A stretch of DNA of 64,000 nt from Syngnathus acus (taxonomy: Eukaryota; Chordata; Actinopteri; Syngnathiformes; Syngnathidae): NCBI RefSeq assembly GCF_901709675.1, contig NC_051091.1:1547967-1611966 (forward strand), in the 5' to 3' direction. The notes below the pieces were generated by a model. The model did no database searches and was not told the origin of the DNA. It was given only the letters and a program-made list of their open reading frames with translations. The translations under genes and the position numbers were made by a program. Shown here piece after piece: positions 23,363-36,489 of the stretch; the stretch's first letter is position 1, and each line of letters starts with the position of its first letter.

Positions 23363-24146
23363 ACGATGCAAACCAAGCGAGGTTGCCTCTTTTTTTTTCC
23401 TTCTCCCGTTGGTGGATTTTCCCCGCGCGTGATTGATGCTCCACGGACCAACACGCGGCGTTCTTATCTGCGCCGAACTGCACCCCGAGTAGGAGAGACG
23501 GCGAAGGTGTTGATGGCAGATTAGTGAATGTTCGGCGATAACAGCCCCCAACCTTTACCCCTTATTTGGGTTAAAACGTCAAAGCGGCTTCGGTAGGGAT
23601 AACGCAGCAGATGTAACCGCCCCTTTATTCTGTCAATTAAGATAAATTAAGTGGAATTGTTGCGTCCATGAGGAAGACAAGCCTGCTGTTCGGTAATCTC
23701 ACGCCGTGGAATGACTGAGTGAGTGCGCGGCGGATGATGCGCGTTGCGCGTGGTGCGTTGCGCCTTGTGCGTAAAGCATGACGAAGATACCAAGTCCAAT
23801 CAGTGTGAGGAAAAACTCACACTTTGTGCAACATGCCCAATATCACACACAAACAACACATGCGCAAAAGTGTGTTTTAGTGTTTTAATGTGTGTTTTGT
23901 TACAGGTGCGCACACCTGGATACACGACCAATCCACATTTAAAAAAGACCTTTATTCTTTTCCAGGTATAGCATGATAAATGGCAAAAACTGACAAAGAA
24001 TCATTCAGAATGTGTTTTTAAGCAGTGCTGTACATAAAGAGACGGAAGGAAAGTAGAGAAGTAAAATGATAGGAAGGAAGCAATGTCTGAGGGAAAGAAG
24101 GCAGGAATAAAGGAAGCAAAGAATGAAGGAAAAACAAGTCGGAGGT

Positions 24147-24294
<148 letters not shown>

Positions 24295-24599
24295 CGACTT
24301 ACGCCACAGAAGGAAGGATGCAAGAATTTAAAGCAGATGAGAGATCAGAGACAGAAGGAACAAAGGCAGAAATGAGGAAATTGTAGGTAAAGGTGAAGGG
24401 GCAAAGGTCCAAAAGAAATATATAAAGGAAGGAAGTCAAGAAGGAAAAGATCATCTGAGCGGAAGGAAGGTGAAAAGAGGCTAGAAGTTAAGAAGAAGGG
24501 AAAGGAAGATGTTTCAGTGAGGGAAGGGTGTAAATGTGATGCATGTGTGAATAAAAATCGGGGTTGTAGGAAGGAAGGAAAGGAAATGGAAGTCAAATG

Positions 24600-25415
24600 G
24601 CAGGTAACAAGCAGACATTTTAGTCCAACGTGGTTCAATCGTCCACATTTAACTTCAGAGCTGCATGGAAGAACTCTTTACAGATGAATTCCTTCAATTT
24701 TCTCCATCTGAAACACAATTTCCTCCATCCTCTGCTGTTTTGGTTGGCAACAAAATTGACTCATCAATTAACTCTGTAAGGCTGGCTGCCATGTGAACAA
24801 TCAGACGCTTACTCCCTGTTTTTTTTTCTCAATGACTGGAATAGGGAAAGATTAATTTGAGGGAGGCGTTTATTTGTCTCAAGTAGATGAGGACCTCGCT
24901 CCACTCTGCGGGTCACACCTGTGGAGTGGGCAACGTGGCGGTGGGGCCGGGCGGGCAAGCGCTGCACTCTTCTCCACGTTGCTCTCCTTTGAGGCAGCCT
25001 AGCTGCTGAATATTCATGAGTGTTGTGCGCGTTCCGCAATCTGGGGGATGCCATGGAACAAAAACACACTGCCAACTTGTTCCTGTTATGAAACTAAATG
25101 TTAGATGTGTTTTTGTTATCCCACAATGCACTGGGACTGTGTTTTCAGACTCACAAATAGAACCTGCACAATTTCAACGGGCGTTTTAGTTTAATCTCTG
25201 CAGTTTAGGGGATTTACGCTAGCTTTGTTTTCATTGACATGACTTTCCGTGGATGTAATGTTGTCTTATCCTCTTTGCTGCTTTTCACTAACTCTATTGT
25301 GACCTGCGTAATTCATTGGATTGTGGTAGTCTTTGTTCAATGTGCAATTTTTTAGGAATTCACTGTCGAACCAGCACAGCTTGTACTTTTTTTGGAAGCC
25401 TTTTTAACAGTCGCA
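24600..25415. other. Interval without recognised genes
   Basis: No coding exon or clear repeat is recognised between the purine-rich block and the dispersed repeat at 25416. A GC-rich stretch near 24900-25000 contains only chance ORFs. Confidence 0.45.
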
Positions 25416-25736
25416 ATTTATCCATCCTTCTATTCATTCATTTTTCGTGCCACTTGTCCCCACAGGGCATGCTGGAGCCTATCCCAGCAGTCATCGGCCA
25501 GTCGGCGGGGGACGCCCTGAACTGGCTGCCAGCCAATCGCAGAGACACAGAGATGAACAATCATCTGCACTCGCACTCACCTACGGGCAATTTGGAGTGC
25601 CCAATCAGCGTTATTGGAATGTGGGAGGAAACCCAAGCGCCGCAGGCTCGGGGAGAACATGCAAACTCCACACAGGTAGGTAAACCTCTGAACTGTGAGG
25701 CAGACGTGCTAACCAGTGCGCCACCATGCACCCCCG
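25416..25736 (+). repeat. Abundant teleost interspersed repeat, near-complete copy
   Basis: Landmarks in order are CCACTTGTCCCCACAGGGCA, GGAGCCTATCCCAGC, GCCAGCCAATCGCAGAGACA, CAATTTGGAGTGCCCAATCA, GGAATGTGGGAGGAAACC, GGGAGAACATGCAAACTCCA and GTGAGGCAGACGTGCTAACC. I recall this arrangement as a very high-copy element in fish genomes. It has no coding capacity. Related fragments occur at 28185-28290, 45670-45745, 52640-52870 and 54485-54545. Confidence 0.75.
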
Positions 25737-25739
25737 GAC

Positions 25740-26510
25740 AGAATTTATTATAGCCTTATTTTAATATGCATACCTCAGGACTTTTACAAGATCTGAAGAA
25801 GTCTTGAGGAGATTTTACAAGATTTGCAGTAGTCATAATTTTACCTGAACTTTGGCACTTATAGTATCATAGATCTGTACGTTCACTAATAGCAACTGTA
25901 AATAATTAAATGAATAAATAAATGAATAAAAATATCGACACAAAATGACACCGTAATGCACTGCTGTAACCTGCATATTTTTTATAAACGAAAATGACGG
26001 TAGCTCTTTTTATCCATGTAGATTTTATGACCTGTCTTAAGCCGGGTATCTCACTGAAGGGAGGAATGTTTGCGAGTGTCAGTAAAGGTCGCGGATGCAC
26101 GTTCACCTCAGAGAACATTTGGTGAACGTTTGCCACCTTGAACAAACCCTGATAAGAGCAAAACATTCGCCTTCGCCACCACTCACAAACGCTCACCCTG
26201 AAGGGACCAACCCAAGCTCTTAAGATGTTTATTTTATTCATTTTATTTTTAAGTTAGCCTTATTTTAACCTGTGCCAGTTTTACAGGGTTTACTTGAGTC
26301 ATACTTTCATTTTCGCAGCTTTTACAGTATCCATACTACTCTTGTAACTTGTTCAGCATGGTTGGGAATGATGGGAACCTTATTTTAACCTGCTTTTACA
26401 CGATTTACGGTAGTCTTGTTTTAACCTTCGCAGCGTTTATGAGATTTATGGCAGCCTTATTTTGACCTGTGCAATTTTTACAAGATTTATTGGCGCCTTA
26501 TTTTAAAGGC
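25740..26510 (+). repeat. Degenerate array around 'CCTTATTTTAACCTG ... TTTTACAAGATTTA'
   Basis: Variants of GCCTTATTTTAACCTGTGCA followed by TTTTACAAGATTTAC and GGTAGTC recur at about 25745-25860 and 26250-26510 with variable spacing of some 40-90 bp. A non-repeated stretch of about 380 bp lies between the two groups. Units are heavily diverged, as in the phrase field at 9-13 kb. Confidence 0.55.
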
Positions 26511-28184
26511 GCTATAAAAGTGTAGAGGGCACAAAAGCGGAACCTTCGAGGGTACCACCCCAATGGCAAGAGTCGAAAAATTAATATTCATGCACTGTTT
26601 TCCCTGGGAGTGCCTGCACTGAATAGGACATTTTCACGCCTTCCAATCCCAGCAGCTCAGCTTCCTTGTTTCAATTAGCCACGGGGTGGAGAGAATGGAA
26701 AGCCGCGTTAATTCCAGTCGCTCTCGGAATCCCCGGACGGCGTAATCACCTGCCCCCAGACGCTGCTCATTTCATGGACACATAATGGGAATTACTGAGA
26801 GTATAAATTCTTCAGTTCAAAAGGTTCTCTCATCGAGTGGTGTGATTCATTAGGAAGGCCAAACGTTGAGCTGCCTGTGACAGCTTGGGATTTTTCTTTT
26901 CTGGTCACTTCCATTTCACTCTAGAGGAGGAAAAATGAATGATTTTCTACTTCTTTCAATCAAGCTGGCAAACAAAGTACCCCACAGGAACGTCAAATGA
27001 CCTGTGTGTCCTTCAGCTTCAACAAACTTAGTTGTGGCCAACATGTTGCACTGCTTTTCGACAGGTTCTGTTTCCTCTAACATTGAACTCATGGTGGCAC
27101 AACATTTGCTTCTATTCATAGTTTAAACTCTATCCCAGACTACAATTCCCAAAATCATCTCAAAATTTTCTTACAACATTACCAAAACAATAAAATTACC
27201 CGAACAAACAAATCAGTAACGTCCACGTACCAGCCAGGCCTAACTGAGCTCCTCATTTGAGATGCATGGCTTCAACATACTTTTATTAGTGGACAGGACT
27301 TTGGTTCCAGTTTCTCATACAGCAGAATCCAAAACATGCCTTTTTGGTTCATTGAGTATTCTAAATTATCGGTATATCTTAAATACACACTTGCTCATCT
27401 GTCACTTGAATTCTCCTGTAATCCAAATTCAAAGCGATGACCTTCGATGTATGGGCATATAATCAAACAAAGGTTCAATGCATTGACAACTGTCTTTCTT
27501 GGCTTACTGTAACGTGAAATTCAATCCCATCCGTTTTGCAACCCGTGGCCAAGCGTCCTTCTGTGGCTACGCCGCATCATAACAACAGGCAATTAAGTAT
27601 CAGCGTGTGGATGTTAAATGTGCTTGAACGTCAAAACTATCCATCTTCACTGGGTGGGTGAGTGGCTGGCTGCACACTGTAGTTTGGCCATGATGTTTTT
27701 ATGAGGGTGGATGGAGAAAAATGTTATTATTTGTTGTTGTGGGCAGATGGGCAGCTGTCACCAGCCAGGTGTGCTACTTGTATCATGCGCTATTACACGC
27801 ACCCTGCTGTCATTTGTATTGATTTAGCATCTACAAATGTGGATTCTGTTGGCTGGCGTGAGAAATAAACAACATGGTGAGAGCAGCCCCTGGTGGGATG
27901 AAAAAGCAATACGTGTGTGTGTGTGTGTGTGTATATAATGTAAAATAAATAAAAATATATATAATTTTTTTTCCTTTTTTTTAATTACCCAACTGCCAGG
28001 TTGTAGCTCATATTACTAGTGGTAAAAACATTTTTAATAACACCTACCATCTGAGCAAGGGTGTGTAGAATTTTTATATCCATTGACAGATCCACTGTCG
28101 ATTTTATGAACTGGAATCAATATATAAATGTTCTATTGCGTTAGACCTCATATCGATCGCAGTTGACTTTTGATGATCGAAACG
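26511..28184. other. Interval without recognised genes
   Basis: No coding exon is recognised. The only simple repeat of note is a (GT)n run near 27913-27932. The rest looks unique. Confidence 0.45.
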
Positions 28185-28290
28185 AGAGGCACTCTGGACT
28201 GATTGCGAGCCAATCGCAGGGCAAATGAGCAATCATTCACACTCATAGGCACACCTTTTGGACAATTTAGTCTTGAATGAGCAATGTGTG
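28185..28290 (+). repeat. Fragment of the abundant teleost interspersed repeat
   Basis: GGCACTCTGGACTGATTGCG, GAGCCAATCGCAGGGCAAAT, CACACTCATAGGCACACC and GGACAATTTAG match the middle third of the element described at 25416-25736, in the same orientation. Confidence 0.6.
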
Positions 28291-28975
28291 CAATCACATT
28301 AAAATGTTGATGTGACATTACTTAGGGAAAGATTTGGTCATTTAGAATCAAATACAAATAAATATAAAAAAGGCTTTTTTTTATGCTGGTAGCTTTTAGC
28401 AAACGCTGGTGTCCATCAAGAGGCAGCGCCATTCAAAGGCGCAAACAATCACAAGACACCAACAAAGGGCTTCTCTTGCAGGGTTGAAACAAAGCTGGCA
28501 ATCACCTCTCTGGCCTCAGGCACAGCAACAACAATCTCCTGCTCGTTTCCCAGGTCGTTAAAGTGCATATTTAAAGAAAAAGGTTAATGTCGCTAATACC
28601 TTTCCAGGCTTCGACTTAACAATGAAATCCATTCTCTGGTCATTCAGGATGAGCCCGAAATCAAATGCTACTCCATTATTGCGTGTGGTTCTATCCTGAG
28701 CTTGAATGGACATTTAATAGATAGACATTTAATAAAGTTCCTCTGATGATTCCATTTAAATGTGCGTGTCACTCTGTTTTCACATTACGCTAATGCTGCC
28801 AAGTCACTTCGAGCACATTTCTTAATTTCTTAAATAACAGTTGTAAAGGAAATCTTAAAGGAGAAGTCAAGGCAAAAAAAAGATATGTTCTTTACATCCC
28901 CACTGGTAAATATGGCACTCTGCTTAATTTTGTGTTTGTGGACTATGACTTAAGCAGGAGGGGAAAAAAAATATT

Positions 28976-29068
28976 TTGGCCATTTTGCCAGTTGCTGTCA
29001 CCTGAAAATGACATCACAGTGACTCAGAGCTCAGGTGATGTGCTTAGGCACTGTGATGTCGAATTCAG
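28976..29068. mobile_element. Partial second copy of the fold-back element
   Basis: TTTTGGCCATTTTGCCAGTTG then GTCACCTGAAAATGACATCA, and CTTAGGCACTGTGATGTC near the right end, correspond to the inner arms of the inverted-repeat element at 11120-11316. The outer right arm with the second GGCCATTTTG complement is missing, so the copy is truncated. A (TAG)n run follows at about 29077-29107. Confidence 0.5.
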
Positions 29069-29107
29069 TTTGTTAGTTGTAGTAGTAGTAATAGTAGTAG
29101 TAGTAGT

Positions 29108-30949
29108 TTAGTGTTAGTGGTGGAGTACAATGTGTGTTAATGTTGTTGAATTTCTGTTTTGAATGAGATCAGCGCCCCCCTCTGGACAGATGGACTCCGA
29201 CGCCATCCTGTCCATCCAGTTTTTCCTAGCGTGTGGACGGCTCAGACAGCAGAGAGAGGAGGTTGCCGTAGCAACTGTGCATCGTCAAAGTGCAAGCAGC
29301 GCCGCAGCCTCTTGAGTATGACCCCATTATGTACATATATTTTTATTTCAACTCTGTCAAGGTTCCACTCTTCGAGTGAAAAAGAAAGAGCCAAATAACA
29401 TCTGCGCACACAAGCACAGTCAATGCTTATGAATTTTCCTCTATATTACGTGTGATGAAGATTGGATTGGTCACTGTACTGTGGGTAAATACAATTGCTG
29501 TTTTATTTTATTTTGTTTTACTTTCATCTGGCTGTCTGCAAGTGAACCATACGCCATCGTGAACTGCAAAAACACAATTGTGAACGTACAGTGTAACAAT
29601 TTTATGTCATCGTTTTAGGAGATGAAAGATTTTATAGTATAAGAGTAAACTACTTTGAAAGAAAAAAACCTTTTTCTCAATGGAAGTCTTATTTTTCCAA
29701 GAAAAATTTATATATACTCTTTGTATCCCCCTGCCAAAAAAAATCAAGAGAAAAATACTTTTTTCAGCAATAAGTAAAATATTTTCAAAGAAAAAGTATT
29801 TTTCAAGGAAAACAAGACAAAAAACAAATATTGTATTTGAAAAAGTAAAAACCTTAAATAAAAAATCATGCAGCATGCATTACATAGTGAAGCGTTGTTG
29901 TTGCCACTAATGTTACGCAGCTTTTTTGAAAGTGGTCAGCAAGATTAATAACCGTATGCACAAAATAAGAGCAAGTAAAACCTTTGGCTTTCCTCCCGTG
30001 GCACTCACTGTTTTAGAAGCATTACCACTGCAGTTTAATTATGTTTGCATATTTACTGCTGCAGCCACCCGGGGGCATCACTTGCCTCTAATTACATTTT
30101 TCATTCCCCAGACTTTCTAATGTTTCTCAACAGCAGTCGTCTCAATAACTCAAACGTACACAGACATACACACATGCCAAATGCTCTCGACACCAAGCTT
30201 TTAGAGTGGCACACAACGCACACACAATAAATTGTGTAACCTGTAAAATTGAATGCAATGCATTGTGTCCATTTGGATTTCAAAAAATGAAGCAAGAATA
30301 AACAAGGTGATGTGGTTGCACAAGTGTTCACCACCTCTTATAATTGTGGATGTGGTTGTGTTCAGAGTGACCCAATCACATGTAAACTCGTGTTAAATGA
30401 AAGTTTGCGCACGCCTACTAGCATGGCTTTTCTTTACATTGTTTTGCTCTCTAGCAGAAGCCTAAAGGTTTTGTGTTGCAATTTGAACTGTTCATAATGA
30501 ATGAAAACTTTTTTTGTTTGTCACTTGTCCCTTTTGGAGAAATATTTGCTAGATAGGTCGGGAAAGTCTGTAAGTAATCGCTTAGAGAGTTTTCCTGCCT
30601 TTCTAAGACTTTTTTTTTTTAATCGTTAAGCTGGCAATAGTCACTCGACGTTCTTAAACTGGTTCATCTCTTTTTTATGCCACGTGGTTGTTTAAACATC
30701 AATGAGGATGCTCTTTAAACTACTAAAAAAATCGATCTAAAATCTTCTAAAAGATTAACATCAACCAAAACAGTCATCTGCCCGTATTTCTACCTTTTAA
30801 TGCTAAGGAGATCAAGTTAATAGTCATGTGAGCCATCATTTGTTGATGTTTAAAGTGGCGCTGTCCATTACCTGCGGTGCTGAAACTGCTGACTCTAAAC
30901 GACAACCCACTGCAACATTCTTTTAAAACAATAAGTCGATAATATACCG
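29108..30949. other. Intergenic interval before nudt3
   Basis: No coding exon is recognised. The stretch 29620-29870 is A/T-rich, with repeated CAAGAAAAA and TTTTTC words that create matching ORFs on both strands. They are low-complexity artefacts. Confidence 0.45.
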
Positions 30950-30989
30950 TTTGCTATGTTTAATATTGGCTTTGGGTTAAAGCCAGGAG

Positions 30990-31361
30990 CAAACAATTGG
31001 TCCTTGCAAGGGAGTTGGAACCAAAAGTATCCGTTTCCTCCACCGGCTCACTCTGGTCCGTACGCAGTGTTGCGTTTCCCCCGCTATCCGCCGCCTCTAT
31101 CCCCGAACGCCACCTACGTGACTTTCGTACGCTCGCGGAGCTATTAAAGGTTAAATTACGTCGTGGGCGTAGTGGCTCCTTGTAATGGCGACCGTGCCGG
31201 AGATGCGCCGATCTGTGTAAAAATGAAGCGGAGAAGAAGTTATATATCTTAAAGCGAAAACGCCGAGGCTCCTCCCGAGGAGGACTTTGCGTGTACAAAC
31301 GTCGCCTTCGAACGTGCTCAACTTAGCCGTGCTTTTCCAACGCCTGTGCACCCCCTCCGCG
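30990..31361 (+). promoter_or_regulatory. nudt3: nudt3 promoter and 5' UTR region
   Basis: The 370 bp before the nudt3 start codon is enriched in CpG compared with its surroundings (CCCCCGCTATCCGCCGCC, GTACGCTCGCGGAG, GTCGTGGGCGTAG). No TATA box is seen at a suitable distance. This fits a CpG-type housekeeping promoter with dispersed start sites. The transcription start cannot be placed from the sequence. Confidence 0.5.
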
Positions 31362-34300
31362 ATGATGAAGCTCAAGTCAAACCAGACCCGGACGTACGAC
31401 GGGGACGGCTACAAGAAGCGCGCCGCCTGCCTGTGCTTCAGGAGCGAATCGGAGGAAGAGGTGAGTCCGAGGATGTGGCGAGACAGTCGGGCTAATGTTA
31501 GCATTAGCACAGCCTTAGCCTCAGCACTAACTGTAAATGAATCTAAGCGTCAACAGAGGTGTTGTATTTTTTTACAAGTGGTACCTTCCAATAACTTGTA
31601 TGTTAACGATTATCTGTCGTTTTATGTTATTGTTATTTAAAATGTGTCTATATTTTCCCGAGAGTTATGTAAGCCTCTTCAGTATCAGGTTAGCCACTGT
31701 TAGCTTCTAGCTGATGCTAATGTTCTTCCGCCGGCCGGCCGACCGGCCGGCTCTCGCCCAGCAACCGAAGCCGGCAGCCCTGGTTGTTGTGCGCTGTGAC
31801 TCGCTGTCATTCAAGCGGCAGTCGAGATTGTTAATGGTGCCTCCTCTGTTAAACGAAACTGCTAGTGGTGCTAACACCACAGGCACCCAAGTGTTACTTA
31901 TGCTGACCTTAGCCGATAGACAACACAGGAGGAAATAATGATGCACGCTTTGGCTTACATAATTGTGCATTTGTTGTTGGCCGCTAAGCAAGAATGTTTA
32001 TCATCGTTCATGTGACATGTCCTCACGCCCTTATTTGTTTTGATGATTGTTGGTCAACTGAGGTTGCAAAGGTATTCCAACTCTGTACTTGGATAGAACT
32101 ACATATTCTTGTTGTGGAATAACCCTGACTGTGCTTGAAGTACTTATTCGGCTTCATTATGCAAGTAAAAAGTACTCTAAAGAAGTACCCCATGACCATC
32201 ATAGGTAGGAAGGTAATCCAGTGATTTCAGTCATTTGACACGCTCCAATGGAGTCACCCGTAACTATTTGCATATAAGTGATTTGCAACAATTTGGTGTT
32301 CCATCCATGAGTTGCCGCACATTATTTCTCAATGGTTGGCCTCCCCCAAAATGCCTGCACAACAAAGTGTCATTGTGTGAATACATAGCATCCATTCAAG
32401 ACCGTGAAGCCAGCCCACTGTCTGTTTGCGATGCTTTTGCAGGTGCTGCTGGTAAGCAGCAGTCGACATCCCGATAAATGGATCGTTCCCGGTGGGGGCA
32501 TGGAACCTGAGGAGGAGCCCAGCGTTGCTGCTACTCGGGAAGTGTGCGAGGAGGTGGGCTTTCACTTCAAATGTCATTATTTTGTCTGTGCTGTAGATTT
32601 GTAAAAGTGCAAAGGTGAACTTCACGCTGGTCAAAAAAGAAAGACATTTTTTGAGGAAAGGACCCCACACACACCGCCCCTGACAAATAAAATGTTTATT
32701 TTCTTCATCTATTTCCTCTGTACTGCAGAAAGGATGGATGGAATGGAATGGAAAGCAGTGCAGTCAATGTCAGGCCAGTTCATTTTTAATTTGGTGAACT
32801 TCAAAACCAAATCTCCTGATGAGATTTCAGTATTTGTACTCATTTATTCCAGACTCACCACTGATTCTTTCCGCATACTCGACAAATACATTTTCTATTT
32901 ATATTGTTAAAACTTAATAACCCTCAAGGACAAGTTCCGTGAATTTTTTTTATAGGTGGAGGACATTTCCAAGAGAAGAAACATCTTTTTTTTCCCTCTC
33001 TCAACAAGTGCTACTTTTTCAAGCTTTTTTTTTTTTTTTCTTCTTCAAGAAAAGTTTGACAGCATTCTTTTTTTTTTTTTTTTTTTATACAGGGAAACCT
33101 TACACTGAGATCTGTTCAACTTTCCCAACTAAATGTCCTATTGAAATCAGCGGCTGACGTGAGAAGCAAACATGGCAGCCAACATCTTCACTATATCCCA
33201 GTCAGGCTTTGTTCACCAAAAGCTGGTCAATACTTTCTTTATCGGAGGGTACCATCAATCAACCACAGGAATTAGCAAACTTCTCGAATAACACCTACAA
33301 GAACCAGTATCTAGTCACAGATTTAAATGAGTCTGCTTACTTTGTGTAAACAGAGAAGGTTGACAGAACTATACAGCGTTTGACTTTGGATGTTGTCCTG
33401 TCAATTGCTTTTACTCTGGGCCAAATAGTTTCCAGTTAAACCCCTGTTTCAACTGCTATGTTTGCTTGCTCGGGCAGAGCCTAGCAACATGTCGCCAGTG
33501 CCATCGTGGTCATCATGTTACACAGCAGTGTCAAACAAGGTCAGCCGGGATTCAGCTCAAGCCACCTTTTACAAATGTTTTAAAGTGGTGAGATGATTTT
33601 TATTTATTTTTTACAGTGAGTCTTTAGTGATTTTCTGAAAGGATTAAATGGCAGCTAACCTTAAACATGATACAATCTGTTGCCGGGAAGCTTGTTTGTG
33701 TGTGTGAACCCTGGCAATTTATACCAGTTACATTTTAACCTAACCACTGATAGACAGGTTAAGAAAATTGCATTCGTAGAGCCAACTCGCTTATATTTTT
33801 GTCTGAGCTAGGGTGTGTTTACTTTCTCTCCCTCTGAAAGTAAGCCGGTATAAGTTTCATCTCACCCGTGACCCCATTGAGGACAAGCGCCATAGAAAAG
33901 CAATGGATGGAAGTAGGGGCATGAGCCAGGAGGAAAGAGTCATAACAACAACAAAAAGTGCAATGTTTACCACAACAGCATGTCTAGGCCAACACAAGGA
34001 ATCAATGTTAGGAAATTCAATATCGCATACCATTGCTAGGTAGGAGTAGAGTTATGCCCGCCGGTGCACATTCAATCGTTTTATTGAACAAACAGCAAGA
34101 AAACAAATACGCAATAAGCACAGATTTGTACACAAGCTGCCAAGGAAATCAGCCGTTAGCCAGTTAACAGCCATCCGACACCAAGTTTTACTTGGATTGC
34201 AAAAATCAACTCTTTGTGTCTACAGATTTGTAATAGCTGCAGCCGTTTCTAGAGAACTTAACCACAGTGTGAAAATGGAATGAGACAAAGGCGTATTTAA

Positions 34301-36489
34301 GTTTTTTAGCCACTACGCAACCCTATAACTCTTTGAGGATTACTACTTTGTGTTGAGGCTTTGTTGGGGAGGAATAATAGCCCAAAGAAAAAGCTTGAGG
34401 TACACCTTCGGCGCGGACTGAATTGCACGACTTTGAAGACACCGTGGCGTTGGCTTTGTCGTCCGTGTTCAGAGAAGGGTAGCAATTAGTAAACAGTTGG
34501 GAGTCTCCCCTTGCAATCGATATTCCGCCTTTGGGACCGCTTTCATCTGCCACTTTAGTGGAGTATTTCTGGAGGGTACACGGCGCTATTCACGTCGTTG
34601 GCATTTTGATCAGGGCGAAGACACTGAATCCTCGCGGCTGTCCGCCGTTTGGCACCATAAAAAGGCCATTCTCTGTGCCATGTCCAGCACAATGCCGGAT
34701 GCTGATATCATCGCTCATCCTGGCTCCTGGTGTGTGGATGCGCGTCTTTGCTGGCTTTGTTTAGTTGCAGGATGCTGCCAGCACATTTCCACCCGGCTTC
34801 TAAAACTGTCAGCGTTTATACAAATGCCGCTCCTGCCTGGACTGTCATTTGATTTTTTTAGAGATGTTAATTTGCAGAAGTGGGGAAAACATTTAATGGT
34901 CCCTCTCTCGGTCTGCTCGCCGGTAATCTCTGTTTATGTTTGACTCCATCTAAGCAGACTCAGGATACTTACTTTGAAATGTCACCTCTATGCCACACAT
35001 CTTACAGGATGAAGTCGAGCTATGTTTTATCCTCGGGACCAGGTTGGGAGCCTAACTTCATCCCGCCCCTAGGCTGCCCCGAGTTCCCCCCTTAGCACAT
35101 GATCTTTCTTGAAGCCACACTGACACCGCAAGTGCCGTCAACAGTTATTTATAGACTGTTACTGGAAGATGAAGAAGCAGCAAAAAGACTGACCTTCCGG
35201 AAAAACCTCCTGTCAGAGCCATCGTCTACCTCCATGATTGATTTGAGGCCGTTGCCTCTTTATGAAGCTGCTGCAGTTTTAGCTGGCTTTTTTTTTTTAA
35301 TCAGTTTTAACAGGAAATGTCAGTGTGAATACTCACTTGTGCTTATGTTTTTATTCGGCAGGCGGGCGTGAAGGGGACGTTGGGTCGTTTAGTCGGCGTG
35401 TTCGAGGTGAGCCGCTGTTCATTGGCCTATAATGTTTGGCTCATTAACCCTGTGTTGTTGTGTGAACCGACTGTTTCCTTTCATGCCTGACTCGCAGAAC
35501 CAGGAAAGGAAACACAGAACCTTTGTTTACGTTCTCATCGTGACGGAGGTTCTGGAGGACTGGGAGGACTCGGTCAACATTGGTAAACGGCACTATTGTT
35601 TACTTGTGGGATCGGTGCGGCTCACAGGCTGTCACACGGCACCCTTGTTTTACCCCCCAGAACTTTTTGGAATTGTAAACAGGCTAGCTAGGCACATGCC
35701 GATTTTTAACATCACAGCATATCTGTTTAAATGTTAGCTCAAGACCGCACATTGGTGAGGATAAACTGCGGGGCACATTAAAATGATTCATGCCGGTTAA
35801 TACAAAGGGCTACCAGTGACACTTCTGACATGGACAAATGTGCTCAAATTAACTTTAATTATGTTAGCAACAATTGGGGATATTCATCTAGATGAAGACA
35901 CTGATCACATTAACAACTGGTCACAATAATTGCCAACCCTGTTGAAAAAATCAAGATCCAACATCTTACATATATAAAAGTGTTAAATATTAATGTCACT
36001 TCTAAACCTTTTCCAGGAAATCGCAATTTTCCGTAACTGGTGAGGTATTTTTAGATCAGGCCTGCAGGCTAGTCTACATTAAGCTATTAAAAAGATTTAA
36101 AGTGGGGAGGGAGGCGATAGTGGAAATCAAATATTTACAGTCACTGTTGAGCACATATCGATGCAATGACATAATTAAAAATATCGAACCATTTAAACAT
36201 TTACGATTGGAAGCCTTGATTGCTTTCCGGGCATATCAAGATAATGGTTCAGGATGTTTTTTAAAGATAATCAATTGTTTTTCAATTGTCTGTGTCACCA
36301 ACAGGGAGGAAAAGGGAATGGTTTAAAATAGACGATGCCATACAGTTGTTGCGGTGTCACAAGCCCGTGCAGGCCACGTACTTCGAGGCTCTCCAGGAGA
36401 GCTGCCTGACCAGCAACGGGACCCCATTGGCGGCCACCATTGCCCCCACCTACAGCATCAACCAGAGCTCCGTCTCAGATATCAGATAA
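31362..36489 (+). CDS. nudt3: Diphosphoinositol polyphosphate phosphohydrolase 1 (DIPP1)
   Basis: This Nudix hydrolase removes the beta-phosphate from inositol pyrophosphates (PP-InsP5, bis-PP-InsP4); the family also cleaves diadenosine polyphosphates and can decap some mRNAs. Five coding exons: 31362-31460, 32443-32553, 35362-35406, 35498-35582 and 36305-36489 (TAA). All borders are GT-AG and join in frame to 174 residues, against 172 in human. The Nudix box runs from G51 to V73 (GGGMEPEEE, then REVCEEAGV across the exon 2/3 junction), with metal-binding E66, E69 and E70 present. MMKLKSNQTRTYDGDGYKK and SVNIGRKREWFK identify NUDT3 rather than NUDT4. Exons 1-3 are all phase 0. The exon 2 donor (GTGGGC) is weak. 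Introns are 982, 2808, 91 and 722 bp. A repeat fragment lies near 33840-33915. Confidence 0.96.

Noticed and set aside
25316-25753. A 145-codon plus-strand ORF as a gene
   Set aside because: It overlaps the abundant interspersed repeat almost entirely and has no domain.
31735-31756. Near-palindromic GGCCGGCC cluster as an origin or recombination site
   Set aside because: It is a short GC-rich palindrome in nudt3 intron 1 with no partner site or further structure to support a function.
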